NCBI GenBank assembly: GCA_018058425.1 | Contig: JAGOZX010000015.1 | Coordinates: 1-46,949 of the forward strand | DNA length: 46,949 bases | DNA from: Sebaldella sp. | Lineage (GTDB): Bacteria; Fusobacteriota; Fusobacteriia; Fusobacteriales; Leptotrichiaceae | Reading direction: 5' to 3' | Shown: piece after piece, positions 1 through 8,048 of the stretch | How the letters are laid out: each line of letters starts with the position of its first letter | How positions within the stretch are numbered: the stretch's first letter is position 1 | Program-made: the position numbers and the translations under genes | Notes under the pieces: model-generated | What the model saw: the letters and a program-made list of their open reading frames with translations, nothing else | Database searches by the model: none | Told to the model about the DNA's origin: nothing

Positions 1-380
1 GGCTTAAGCAGAACAATGCAAAGTATAACTAAAAAACAATCAAGATTTATAAATGAAAAATCATTAACACTTCCACAGTTTGGAGTATTAGAAGTGCTGT
101 ACCATAAGGTCCTTTATGTATAAATGATATAATTGAAAAAACATTATCTACTAGTGGAAACATGACAGTAGTAATAGAAAATTTAAGAAAAGACAAATAT
201 ATTGAAAAAAAGAAAGATGAAATTGATCAAAGAAAATATATAATTTCTTTAACTCAAAAAGGGAAAATGATAATAGAAGAAATATTTCCAACACACCTAG
301 AAAATCTTACTAAAATGCTAAGTAAGCTAGAAAAATTAGAGAAAAAAGAATTATTAAAGTTATTAAAAAAGTTAAGATAA
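1..380 (+). pseudogene. MarR-family transcriptional regulator, 5'-truncated by the window and frameshifted
   Basis: This is the C-terminal two thirds of a MarR winged-helix repressor. From base 1 the frame reads through the first DNA-binding helices (LTLPQFGVLEVLYHK) and then hits a stop just after base 106. Inserting one A into the AA run at about 106–107 restores the expected continuation (GPLCINDIIEK), which joins the frame that holds the recognition helix and wing (TLSTSGNMTVVIENLRKDKYIEK, DQRKYIISLTQKG) and ends in TAA at 378–380. So the gene is one base short in an A run: either a real inactivating or phase-variable deletion, or a sequencing error. The start lies outside the window. The ATG at 162 is an internal codon of this gene. 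MarR proteins repress nearby efflux or stress genes; its target is not visible here. Confidence 0.8.
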
Positions 381-503
381 CACTATTTTATGAGTATATT
401 AAAGGTACAAAGTTAGAGCTTATATTTGCTGTGTTAAATTGGAAACTAGTATAAATAACAGAAATATAGTACAATATATAAAAACAAATATAGGAGAAAT
501 AAG

Positions 504-1586
504 ATGAATAGAACACTAGAAGTATTGATTATTTTAGTACTTTTGACAAATGTTATAACTTTATATTTTATTTATAGACAAAATAGAAGACTTAAAAAAT
601 CTAAGGTAAAAGGGCCGAGAATAGTAGTAGTAGGCGGAGGAACAGGTCAGTCTATGCTATTAAGAGGACTAAAAAAATATACTGATAATCTTACAGCTAT
701 AGTAACTATGGCTGATGATGGCGGTAGTTCAGGGGTCTTACGAGAAGAAATGGGAATGCTTCCCCCAGGAGACATTAGGAACTGTATATTAGCTCTATCA
801 AATGCTGAACCAGAGATGCAAAAAATAATGCAGTATAGATTTAAAGATGGCTCTTTAAAGGATCAAAGTTTTGGGAATTTATTTTTAGCAGCATTAAATG
901 GAACTTATGAAGATTTTGAACTAGCTGTGACAAAAATTTCTCATATATTAGCAGTTACTGGAAGAGTTTTACCTGTTACTTTGGAAAATGTAAATTTAGC
1001 AGCAGAACTGGAAAATGGAAATGTAGTAATAGGGGAGTCAAAGATTGCTCCAGAGGTTTTAGAGACAAAAAGCAGAATAAAAAAAATATCTTTAATACCT
1101 GAAAATGTGGAACCTTATGAAGAAGTAATATCAGCAATTGGGATGGCTGATCTAATAGTAATAGGGCCAGGGAGTTTGTACACAAGCATAATTCCTAATT
1201 TATTAACTGATAGAGTCAGTGAAACAATAGAAAAATCTAAAGCTAAAAAAATGTATGTAAGTAATGTTATGACACAAAAGGGTGAAACTGATAATTTAAG
1301 TATTTATGACCATGTAAAAATCCTTTTAGATCACTGTAATAACAGAAAAATCATAGATATGATAATAGTAAATAAGGAAAAAATTCCTGAATATTTATTA
1401 AAGAAATATGCAGAGAAAAACTCTGACTCAATATATATGGATAAAGAACAGAAGAACGAGCTTGAGAAAATGAAGATTCGTGTTATTGAAGGTAATTTTT
1501 TAAATTTAAAAGATGATTATGTTAGACATAACGAGGAGAAATTAGCTAGAGTTATTATTGATAATTACAATTATATACTAAAATAA
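504..1586 (+). CDS. yvcK: YvcK/CofD-like gluconeogenesis factor with an N-terminal membrane anchor
   Basis: A 360-aa protein of the CofD/YvcK (UPF0052) family. Residues 7–25 form a hydrophobic helix followed by basic residues, so the protein is probably membrane-anchored; the Bacillus homologue lacks this. The nucleotide-binding loop VVVGGGTGQSMLLRGLK starts near residue 42, followed by the family signatures MADDGGSSGVLRE and LPPGDIRNC and later IGPGSLYTSIIPNLL. In Bacillus and Mycobacterium the family binds UDP-sugars and supports cell shape and growth on gluconeogenic carbon; that role is from the family, not from this sequence. The start has AGGAG about 6 bases upstream. A strong terminator follows, so it appears to be transcribed singly. 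Its family role in cell shape fits with mreC 1.7 kb away, but hydF separates them on the other strand. Confidence 0.93.
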   Translation: MNRTLEVLIILVLLTNVITLYFIYRQNRRLKKSKVKGPRIVVVGGGTGQSMLLRGLKKYTDNLTAIVTMADDGGSSGVLREEMGMLPPGDIRNCILALSNAEPEMQKIMQYRFKDGSLKDQSFGNLFLAALNGTYEDFELAVTKISHILAVTGRVLPVTLENVNLAAELENGNVVIGESKIAPEVLETKSRIKKISLIPENVEPYEEVISAIGMADLIVIGPGSLYTSIIPNLLTDRVSETIEKSKAKKMYVSNVMTQKGETDNLSIYDHVKILLDHCNNRKIIDMIIVNKEKIPEYLLKKYAEKNSDSIYMDKEQKNELEKMKIRVIEGNFLNLKDDYVRHNEEKLARVIIDNYNYILK

Positions 1587-1593
1587 TTATGTA

Positions 1594-1626
1594 AAAGTTG
1601 TGAGAAATCCATCACAACTTTTTTTG
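1594..1626 (+). terminator. Rho-independent terminator of yvcK
   Basis: A perfect 10-bp stem (1594–1603 with 1612–1621, AAAGTTGTGA pairing with TCACAACTTT) and an 8-base loop run straight into a T tract. It lies 8 bases after the yvcK stop. Confidence 0.9.
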
Positions 1627-1650
1627 TTTTCATATTTTTAGGGGAGTAAT

Positions 1651-1692
1651 AAAAAAATCAAAAAGAACATAAAATTATGACTCTTTTTGATT
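1651..1692 (-). terminator. Terminator of hydF
   Basis: An 11-bp inverted repeat (1682–1692 with 1656–1666), AT-rich, with a 15-base loop and a T run on the minus strand covering 1651–1657. It sits 36 bases beyond the hydF stop. The stem is weak in GC but the geometry fits. Confidence 0.65.
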
Positions 1693-1727
1693 ATTTGAAA
1701 TTATTTTATCTATAATAACTCTTGCAT

Positions 1728-2951
1728 TTATTTATTCCATATTTTGTAAACTTCTTCAAATGGTTTTAATGATCTATCTAGTATACCATTTACATAAGCT
1801 ATAGTTAGTCCATAATTAACAATAGGTACACCCTGCTCATAACTGATTTCTATACGAGAGAGCATCTCTTTTCTATTTATCATACAACCTCCACAGTGTA
1901 CAACTACTTTGTAATCTTTTAAATTATCTGGATAATCTCTGCCGTTACAAAACCCAAAGTCTATATTCTCGTTTATGTGCTGTCTTAACCAATGAGGAAT
2001 TTTTACAGTTCCAATATCATCACATTGTTGATGATGAGTACAAGCTTCGGCTATTAAGACTTTATCTCCATCTTTTAATAGTTTCAAAGCTTTGACCCCC
2101 TCTATTAATTTTAATAGATCTCCCTTATGTTTTGCAAATAAAATAGAAAAAGAAGTTAGTAGAATATCCTCTGGAACGATAAGAGAAACTTCTTCAAATA
2201 CTTGAGAATCAGTAACAACTAATTTTGGTTTCTTTATAAAATTTGCAAGTGTTTCAGCTAATTCATCAACTTGGCATACTGAAAAGATAGCGTTATTATC
2301 TAAAATATCTCTCATTACTTGAACTTGTGGAAGAATCAGACGACCTTTGGGAACTCCGCTGTCTATGGGAGTGACCAAAACAATGTGATCCTTAGGATTA
2401 ATTATATCCCCTAAAATACTAGGATGTTCAAATTCTTTGGGTGAATACTTGATTATCATGTTTTTTAATTCTTCAATATTAGTTCCTTCTTTAGCTGAAA
2501 TATTTAGACTAGGGTAATTTTTTTTATTTAATTCAGCTATTAAATTTTCATTTTTAAAATCTAGATCTATTTTATTAATAGCGATTATAAATGGAATTTT
2601 AGACTTATCTAAAAGCTTTATAATCATGTTATCAAAGTCTGTTAGACCATTACTATCAATTAAAACAACAGCTATATCTGTTTTTTTTACTATATTTAAA
2701 GTTTTCTCTATTCTTAAATTCCCTAAAACACCTTCATCATCAATACCAGCAGTATCTATTAAAGTAACTGGTCCTATAGGAGTTATCTCCATAGCTTTAT
2801 AAACTGGATCTGTTGTAGTACCTGCCTGCTCAGAAACAATAGCTAAGTTTTGTTTAGTAACAGCATTAATTAATGAAGATTTTCCCATATTTCTTTTTCC
2901 AAAAATAGCTATATGAAGTCTATTTGAACTAGGGGTCTTTTGTAAGCTCAT
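1728..2951 (-). CDS. hydF: [FeFe]-hydrogenase H-cluster maturation GTPase HydF
   Basis: HydF is the scaffold on which the 2Fe subcluster of [FeFe]-hydrogenase is assembled before transfer to HydA; HydE and HydG supply the ligands. The N-terminal third is a TrmE/Era-type GTPase: P-loop GKRNMGKSS, DTAGIDD (G3) and NKID (G4). The C-terminal part carries the cluster-binding pattern of HydF: a CTHHQQC stretch and, about 50 residues later, HCGGC. I start at the methionine of MSLQKTPSS, which has AAGGAG 9 bases upstream, giving 407 aa. The in-frame ATG 33 bases further upstream lies at the likely -10 box, so it should not be transcribed. No hydE or hydA is in the window, and hydG lies 34 kb away on the other strand. 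Confidence 0.95.
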   Translation of the reverse strand: MSLQKTPSSNRLHIAIFGKRNMGKSSLINAVTKQNLAIVSEQAGTTTDPVYKAMEITPIGPVTLIDTAGIDDEGVLGNLRIEKTLNIVKKTDIAVVLIDSNGLTDFDNMIIKLLDKSKIPFIIAINKIDLDFKNENLIAELNKKNYPSLNISAKEGTNIEELKNMIIKYSPKEFEHPSILGDIINPKDHIVLVTPIDSGVPKGRLILPQVQVMRDILDNNAIFSVCQVDELAETLANFIKKPKLVVTDSQVFEEVSLIVPEDILLTSFSILFAKHKGDLLKLIEGVKALKLLKDGDKVLIAEACTHHQQCDDIGTVKIPHWLRQHINENIDFGFCNGRDYPDNLKDYKVVVHCGGCMINRKEMLSRIEISYEQGVPIVNYGLTIAYVNGILDRSLKPFEEVYKIWNK

Positions 2952-2974
2952 ACATGCACACTCCTTTTTATTTA

Positions 2975-3004
2975 ATTCTATCATAAAAAAGCTCAGAGAT
3001 TCAA
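2975..3004 (-). promoter_or_regulatory. Probable hydF promoter
   Basis: On the minus strand, TTGAAT (2999–3004) and TAGAAT (2975–2980) are separated by 18 bases. Transcription would start near 2968, leaving a short leader that contains the hydF ribosome binding site. This is a visual match only. Confidence 0.45.
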
Positions 3005-3185
3005 TGTGAAAAGTTTTTTATTTTAAAGTTATAGAAAAAAATGTTAACAAAAATACTTTCTAAAATAAAAAACTTTTTTTATTGTTATATTTACTGATAT
3101 TGTTGATAATATAAAAAGAAAGAAAAAGTTTAAAAAAAATTATTATTGAAATGTAAAAAAATGCTGAATTTATTGATAAAAGTAA

Positions 3186-3214
3186 TTTACAAATTAAGAA
3201 TTTTAGTGTATAAT
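3186..3214 (+). promoter_or_regulatory. Sigma-70-type promoter of the mreC operon
   Basis: TTTACA (3186–3191) and a perfect TATAAT (3209–3214) with 17-base spacing. It lies about 35 bases before the mreC start. Confidence 0.75.
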
Positions 3215-3252
3215 TGATAAAAGTTTCAAATACTTAATTTGAGGAGAAAAAT

Positions 3253-4116
3253 GTGAAAAAAATTCGAATAAAAAAAAGTGTTCTTTTTATTATTTTGTTG
3301 GTTATATTTCTCATTTTTAGAGGACAAAGTATACTTAAGATAACTGGAGATGCGAGAGAATTCGTTAATTTTAAGCTTATTGGGATAAAATCCAAAGTTT
3401 ATGTGTACTCACAGACTGTGAAAAGTAACTTTAATAATATGTTATATGTGAATAGGTTTATAAATAAAGCTAAAGAAGATAATTTAGATTTACAAATTCT
3501 TAGATTAAAACTTATAGAATTAGAGCATGAAAAAGAAGAGAATGAAAGACTGAGAAAATTATTAGAGCTAGATCAAAGAGAAGGCGAAAAATATATAATT
3601 GCTGAGGTAATATTACTGGAGAGTATGAATGCCAATGAAAAAATATATATAAGCAAAGGTAAAAATCAGGACATAGAAATAGATATGCCTGTATTAAGTG
3701 AAGGCGCATTAATAGGAAGAATTACTAGAGTGGCAGATAATTATTCGGAAGTAACGCTCCTAACAAGTAAGAAATCAAAAATTAGTGTCTTAATAGGAAA
3801 TCAGGAAACTGGAATACTAAGAGGAACAGGAACTGATAGATTAGTTATTGAAAATTATAACGGAGATGTAGATAAAGAGGGTGGACAAACATTAAGGATA
3901 GCTACTTCAGGTATCAGTGATATTTTCCCAAAAGATATTTACATAGGAACATATAAAGTAACTAATACTTTATTACTTAAGAAAACAAAAGAAATTAGTA
4001 CAAGACCGTCATTTAATGTTTATAATCTAAAAGAAGTTATAGTTTATAAATTTGATAAGAATAAACAGCTGAATGATGAAATTAGAGATCAAATAAAGCA
4101 AGAAGATAATCAATAA
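3253..4116 (+). CDS. mreC: Rod shape-determining protein MreC
   Basis: A 287-aa bitopic membrane protein. Residues 10–23 form one transmembrane segment, residues about 65–105 a coiled coil (EHEKEENERLRKLLELD), and the rest is the periplasmic beta-rich MreC domain with motifs such as MPVLSEGALIGRITRV and SEVTLLTSKKSKISVLI. MreC organises the elongasome that builds the lateral cell wall. The start is GTG at 3253, with GAGGAG 6 bases upstream; the overlapping ATG at 3251 is followed directly by TGA and cannot be used. mreB and mreD are not next to it. It heads a long same-strand gene run (LolA-like, recO, ptsN-like, nrdR, popT). Confidence 0.93.
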   Translation: MKKIRIKKSVLFIILLVIFLIFRGQSILKITGDAREFVNFKLIGIKSKVYVYSQTVKSNFNNMLYVNRFINKAKEDNLDLQILRLKLIELEHEKEENERLRKLLELDQREGEKYIIAEVILLESMNANEKIYISKGKNQDIEIDMPVLSEGALIGRITRVADNYSEVTLLTSKKSKISVLIGNQETGILRGTGTDRLVIENYNGDVDKEGGQTLRIATSGISDIFPKDIYIGTYKVTNTLLLKKTKEISTRPSFNVYNLKEVIVYKFDKNKQLNDEIRDQIKQEDNQ

Positions 4117-4147
4117 AAATTAAAAGTGTTAATATTTTGGAGGAAAA

Positions 4148-4660
4148 ATGAAAAAGTTGATAGCAGTGTTATTTTTTATGAGTGTTTTAGCATTTTCAAA
4201 AGATTTTTGGGAGTTAAGTAGCTTTAACGTTAATGTAAAAGAAACTACAAGCTCAAGTAAAGTAAAAACATATAGTATGTCATATAATAGCGGGACATTA
4301 AAAATAGTAATTAGTTCACCATCTATTAATAAAGGAGAAATTTATACTTATAAAGGCGATAAAAAAACTATTTATTATCCATCTTTAAAACAAACTGTTA
4401 CTCAAAATATAGATGATGATGAAGCAAACTTTTTAAATATCATAAATAAACTGAAGGCAGTAAGTGGTAAAACTACTGTTACTAAAGGAAATGATAAGTT
4501 TGTTTTTAAAGATTCAAAGTTAGTTTCTATAGAGAGCAAGGAATATAAGGCTGATTTCTCAGGATACACAGGTTCTGGATCAAATGAATATCCAACAGTT
4601 GTTAAAATTTCGGAGAATGGAAAAACAAAAATCACATACAATTTATCGAACTTTAAGTAA
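4148..4660 (+). CDS. Exported LolA-like protein (putative)
   Basis: A 170-aa protein with a cleavable signal peptide (MKKLIAVLFFMSVLAFSK, cleavage near residue 17). The mature part is rich in beta-strand patterns, alternates polar and hydrophobic residues, and contains IYTYKGDKKTIYYPSLKQTV followed by a C-terminal half ending KISENGKTKITYNLSNFK. This layout resembles LolA/LolB-type lipoprotein carriers, and the position between mreC and recO fits an envelope role. The similarity is only at the level of fold-like pattern and size, so LolA is a suggestion. It has GGAGG 5 bases before its ATG and ends 10 bases before recO. Confidence 0.55.
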   Translation: MKKLIAVLFFMSVLAFSKDFWELSSFNVNVKETTSSSKVKTYSMSYNSGTLKIVISSPSINKGEIYTYKGDKKTIYYPSLKQTVTQNIDDDEANFLNIINKLKAVSGKTTVTKGNDKFVFKDSKLVSIESKEYKADFSGYTGSGSNEYPTVVKISENGKTKITYNLSNFK

Positions 4661-4670
4661 GCAAAGAGAT

Positions 4671-5324
4671 ATGAATATAATAAAATCAGAAGGTATAGTG
4701 ATAAAGAAAACAGATGTTGGTGAAGCAGATGTTGTATTAAAAGTATTTACTAAAGAGTTTGGGAAAATAGATATATATGTAAATGGTATTAGAAAGTCAA
4801 AAAATAGAGAAAAAATTTCTGTAGAGCTAATGTCAATATCAGAGTTTTTAATATATGAAAAAAATTCTAAGTATGTATCTAACTCATTTACAATAAAAAC
4901 TTTTTTTTCAAAGGTATCCCTTGACTATTCAAAATTAAATTTCTCATATTATATACTACATCTTATTGATAAGATTTATGAATATAATTCTGAAGATAAA
5001 GAGTTTTATGATAAGATAGTAAATTCATTTGAATATATAAATAATTTAGATGGAAAAAATGAAATTTTGTTATACTATCTTGTATTATTTCTTCTTAAAA
5101 GTATAATACTAAACCATGGAATATATGATTATGAGAATATTTTAGAAGAAGTCAGAAGTGCAGATTCGAGAGAAAAAATAGAGGATATATTAAACAATGA
5201 TTCGAGAGATGTGTTACAACAAGGCAAGTATACTAAAGATGAGATAAGAGAAATGATAGTACATTTAGAAAAATATATAAATCATAATTTAAATATGAAT
5301 TTAAAATTTGAATTTTTTATTTAG
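4671..5324 (+). CDS. recO: DNA repair protein RecO
   Basis: RecO helps RecF/RecR load RecA on gapped DNA. The N-terminal OB fold is clear: IIKSEGIVIKKTDVGEADVVLKVFTKEFGKIDIYVNGIRKSKN. The helical C-terminal domain follows, without the CxxC zinc site found in some RecO proteins. I place the start at 4671 (217 aa), because the OB fold begins right there and AAGAGA lies just before it. The frame is open further upstream, but that extension would overlap the end of the preceding gene by 77 bases and adds no conserved residues. Confidence 0.88.
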   Translation: MNIIKSEGIVIKKTDVGEADVVLKVFTKEFGKIDIYVNGIRKSKNREKISVELMSISEFLIYEKNSKYVSNSFTIKTFFSKVSLDYSKLNFSYYILHLIDKIYEYNSEDKEFYDKIVNSFEYINNLDGKNEILLYYLVLFLLKSIILNHGIYDYENILEEVRSADSREKIEDILNNDSRDVLQQGKYTKDEIREMIVHLEKYINHNLNMNLKFEFFI

Positions 5325-5337
5325 GAGGAGAAGAAAA

Positions 5338-5802
5338 ATGAATAACACTAAAATTATAGATTATCTAAATAAAGATTTGATAAATCTAGATTTAAAATCA
5401 AAAACTAAAAATGATGTAATAAAAGAATTAATGAAGTCACTAAAAGATTCAGAGAAAGTAACTTCATCTGAAAAGGCATTAAGTGCATTATTTGCAAGGG
5501 AAGAATTAGGTACTACAGGAATAGGAAAAGGAGTGGCAATTCCTCACGCTAAAACAGATGCTGTATCAGATTTGTTAGTAGGATTTGGGATTTCTAAAGA
5601 GGGTATAAACTATGGATCAATGGATGATGAAGCAGTAAAAATATTTTTTATATTTTTATCACCGTTAGATGGAAACCAAGAATATTTGAAAATTTTAGCA
5701 AGAATATCAAGATTAATTAGAGAAGATAAATTTAGAACTGATCTTTTACAGGCTGAAACAGCTGAAGAAATTATGGAGATTATAAACAAAGAAGAAAGCT
5801 AA
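5338..5802 (+). CDS. PTS EIIA-type protein, PtsN/fructose family
   Basis: A single-domain EIIA of 154 aa. The phosphorylatable histidine is in GVAIPHAKTDAV, and the end LLQAETAEEIMEIINKEE is typical of PtsN-type EIIA domains. No matching EIIB or EIIC is adjacent, so it is more likely a regulatory EIIA (EIIA-Ntr-like) than part of a sugar transporter. I start at the ATG at 5338, which has AGGAGGAG 7 bases upstream; that ribosome binding site lies inside the last codons of recO, so the two genes are coupled. It is followed 11 bases later by nrdR. Confidence 0.85.
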   Translation: MNNTKIIDYLNKDLINLDLKSKTKNDVIKELMKSLKDSEKVTSSEKALSALFAREELGTTGIGKGVAIPHAKTDAVSDLLVGFGISKEGINYGSMDDEAVKIFFIFLSPLDGNQEYLKILARISRLIREDKFRTDLLQAETAEEIMEIINKEES

Positions 5803-5813
5803 GAGGTGAAAAT

Positions 5814-6278
5814 ATGAAATGTCCATTTTGTGGTAATGATAATACAAAAGTAGTGGATAGTCGTAATCATCTAGATGGTACTACAATTAAAAGAAGAAGA
5901 GAATGTGACGATTGTGAGAAAAGATTTACAACTTATGAAAAAATAGGTGATCTTTCTTTAAGCGTAGAGAAAAAAAGTGGATTTTTGGAACCTTTTTCTA
6001 AAGAAAAAGTATTTAATGGAATAATGCGTGCTTTAGAAAAACGGTCAGTTGATATAGAAAAAGTTGAAGAGATTTTGGAAAAAATAGAAAGAGATATTTT
6101 AACAAAATATAGCGGACTAATAAAGTCTAGTGAATTAGGAGATATGATAATGTCTTATCTTCTTGATTTAGATGAGGTGGCCTATGTTAGATTTGCCTCA
6201 GTTTACAAAAAATTTAGTAATTTAGAAAGTTTTTTGAAAGAAATAGAGAAAATAAATGTTGAAAGTGGGAAAAAATGA
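5814..6278 (+). CDS. nrdR: Transcriptional repressor NrdR
   Basis: NrdR is a zinc-ribbon/ATP-cone repressor of ribonucleotide reductase genes. The N-terminal zinc ribbon is complete (MKCPFCGNDNTKVVDSR and CDDCEKRFTTYEKI), followed from about residue 48 by the ATP-cone (KKSGFLEPFSKEKVFNGIMRALEKR and VAYVRFASVYKKF). Its 154 aa match the family length. It overlaps the next gene by 4 bases (ATGA). Confidence 0.97.
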   Translation: MKCPFCGNDNTKVVDSRNHLDGTTIKRRRECDDCEKRFTTYEKIGDLSLSVEKKSGFLEPFSKEKVFNGIMRALEKRSVDIEKVEEILEKIERDILTKYSGLIKSSELGDMIMSYLLDLDEVAYVRFASVYKKFSNLESFLKEIEKINVESGKK

Positions 6279-7087
6279 GGGTTTTAAAGAATATATTTAA
6301 AGGATTTTTCATTGGTGTTGCTAATGCTATTCCAGGAGTTTCTGGAGGAACTATTGCTTTTTTACTTGGGATTTATGAACAATTTATAGATGCTTTGAGT
6401 AATATAACTGATATAAAAAGCAATAAATTCAAAGAAAGATTTATATTTTTATTTCAAATAGGAGTAGGGATTTTATTAGGATTATTTATTTCATTTAAGA
6501 TTTTTTCTTATTTTTTCGAGGAAAATGGAGAAGTGTTGAGATTTTTCTTTATGGGTTTAATAATATTTTCTATACCTTCAATTTTTAAAACTAAACTGAA
6601 AAAAATAGATAAAAAAGATATATGGTTTATGCTTTTGGGATTAGGAATTATGTGGGTAATAGGTTTACAAAGTGAAAATTTAAATTCACAGCCTGACTTA
6701 AATAATTTGTCTTATGTTTTTAAATTATTTATAATTTCATTAATATCAGCTGGTGCCATGATTTTACCAGGTTTATCAGGAAGCTTTTTATTACTGGTCT
6801 TTGGTGAATATGAAAATATATCTAATTATGTTACAAATTTTAATTTTTTCGCTATATTTATTGTAGGATTCGGTGTAATATCAGGGATTTTGATACTTTC
6901 TAAAGTTATGGATAAACTGTTTAAAAGATATAGAGAGGAAACTATTTCTACAGTTTTGGGAATAATAATTGGTTCTACAATTAAGCTGGTACCGTCTCCA
7001 ATAACTGGAGAAAATATAATTTTTGATGTCTTATTTTTTATGGTAGGTGGATTTATAGTTCTAAAATTATCAAAGATAAAAAATTAA
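6275..7087 (+). CDS. popT: DUF368 / PopT-family polyprenyl-phosphate transporter
   Basis: A 270-aa polytopic membrane protein with about eight transmembrane segments. It has the duplicated family signature, AIPGVSGGTIAFLLGIYE near residue 18 and ILPGLSGSFLLLVFGEYE near residue 163, two related PG(V/L)SG re-entrant elements. DUF368 proteins have been shown to return undecaprenyl phosphate across the inner membrane (PopT). Here the gene is translationally coupled to nrdR and sits just before ftsB, consistent with a role in cell-wall precursor recycling. Confidence 0.9.
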   Translation: MRVLKNIFKGFFIGVANAIPGVSGGTIAFLLGIYEQFIDALSNITDIKSNKFKERFIFLFQIGVGILLGLFISFKIFSYFFEENGEVLRFFFMGLIIFSIPSIFKTKLKKIDKKDIWFMLLGLGIMWVIGLQSENLNSQPDLNNLSYVFKLFIISLISAGAMILPGLSGSFLLLVFGEYENISNYVTNFNFFAIFIVGFGVISGILILSKVMDKLFKRYREETISTVLGIIIGSTIKLVPSPITGENIIFDVLFFMVGGFIVLKLSKIKN

Positions 7088-7142
7088 AATTTGTGATATA
7101 ATAATTACTGAAAAATAAAAAATACAAAGGTTGAGAGATAAT

Positions 7143-7424
7143 ATGATAAAAAGAAAGAATGTGTTCAAGGCATTTTTTAATATAGTATTTCTATTTATTG
7201 TTTTGAATATACTAAAAGATGGAGTTCAGTTAAATTTTACTAGAATAAAGCTGCGGAAACAAGTAAGTGATGCACAAGTAAAAATAACTGATTTAGATAA
7301 GAAAAGAAAAAACTTAGAAGATGAAATAAAAAGAATAGAAGAAAATGAAAAAATAGAAAGATTGGCAAGAGATAGATTAGACCTTCATAAAAAAGGTGAA
7401 ACAGTATATAAAGTCATCGAATAA
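7143..7424 (+). CDS. FtsB/DivIC-type septum formation initiator
   Basis: A 93-aa bitopic protein: short basic N-terminus, one transmembrane helix (residues about 10–26, FFNIVFLFIVLNIL), then a coiled coil (about 40–75) with the family ending ERLARDRLDLHKKGETVYKVIE, which matches the FtsB/DivIC C-terminus. It would act with FtsL-like partners in the divisome. The ATG at 7143 is preferred over an in-frame TTG at 7131. I cannot separate FtsB from DivIC at this distance. Confidence 0.85.
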   Translation: MIKRKNVFKAFFNIVFLFIVLNILKDGVQLNFTRIKLRKQVSDAQVKITDLDKKRKNLEDEIKRIEENEKIERLARDRLDLHKKGETVYKVIE

Positions 7425-7462
7425 TTTTTCATCTTTTTGAGAGAATTTAAGTAAATTTTAAA

Positions 7463-7490
7463 AATACTACAATTTATAAGTTGTAGTATT
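7463..7490. repeat. Perfect 10-bp inverted repeat between ftsB-like gene and the next gene
   Basis: AATACTACAA (7463–7472) and TTGTAGTATT (7481–7490) flank an 8-base loop. No T tract follows on either strand, so it is not a classical terminator. It could be an operator or an mRNA hairpin about 55 bases before the GTG start of the next gene. Confidence 0.6.
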
Positions 7491-7545
7491 GTGTAGTTAT
7501 AAAAAAATAAATAATACTAATTTGATAATAATAGAGGGTGAAAAA

Positions 7546-8034
7546 GTGTTTAATTGGAAAAAATTTATAAGTGACTTCAAGAAATCTCAAGTAGTTGATG
7601 ATAAAGAGAGATATAAGTTTCGGCTTTCAAATCCTTATCTTCTTTATGTAGGCGTATTCTTCACTTCAATCGCTGTTTTAGCAACAATTTCATTACTTAA
7701 CTTTATAAAAAATAAGCATTATATAAAAATGACCGTATCAATAATTTTAATAGGTTACGCTGTAGGCGCATTATTAAAAAGTTTTTTATATAAAATAGCT
7801 ATCGAAAAAGATCATATAAAATATGGAAAATATCTAATTAAGTTTTCTGATATTGAAACTGCAACTTTGACAATAGGAAGTGTTTCAGCATCAAAAGTAG
7901 GAAGATGTTTGCAAATTGTAAGCAATGAGAAAAAAGAATATATATTGAGATTAAATATACATAATCCAATTAAGTTTTTGAAAATAATTGAAAATAGGAT
8001 TGGTAATAAGTTCATAGTTGTAGAAGATGCTTAG
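7546..8034 (+). CDS. Small membrane protein with a PH-like C-terminal part
   Basis: I do not recognise a named family. From the GTG at 7546 it is 162 aa. A short cytosolic N-terminus is followed by two close transmembrane helices (LLYVGVFFTSIAVLATISLL and MTVSIILIGYAVGALLKSFL) and then about 80 cytosolic residues of beta-strand pattern (IAIEKDHIKYGKYLIKFSDIETATLTIG, KKEYILRL). That layout resembles bacterial membrane-anchored PH-like domains (YcxB or bPH families). The GTG has AGAGGGTG at good spacing, and the frame upstream of it has no ribosome binding site. It ends 14 bases before the HtrA-like protease, so they may be cotranscribed. Confidence 0.6.
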   Translation: MFNWKKFISDFKKSQVVDDKERYKFRLSNPYLLYVGVFFTSIAVLATISLLNFIKNKHYIKMTVSIILIGYAVGALLKSFLYKIAIEKDHIKYGKYLIKFSDIETATLTIGSVSASKVGRCLQIVSNEKKEYILRLNIHNPIKFLKIIENRIGNKFIVVEDA

Positions 8035-8048
8035 TAAAGGAGAAACTT

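Larger units (their letters stand above)
2952..3252. other. Divergent intergenic region between hydF and mreC
   Basis: About 300 bases, extremely AT-rich. It holds the probable hydF promoter on the minus strand and the mreC promoter on the plus strand. I see no RNA gene or reading frame with a ribosome binding site in it. Confidence 0.7.

Noticed and set aside
162..380. A separate small gene starting at 162.
   Set aside because: Its product is the end of a MarR protein, and the preceding bases encode the start of the same fold in another frame; so it is the tail of a frameshifted gene.
3251..3253. ATG start for mreC at 3251.
   Set aside because: It is followed directly by TGA; the correct frame begins with the GTG at 3253.
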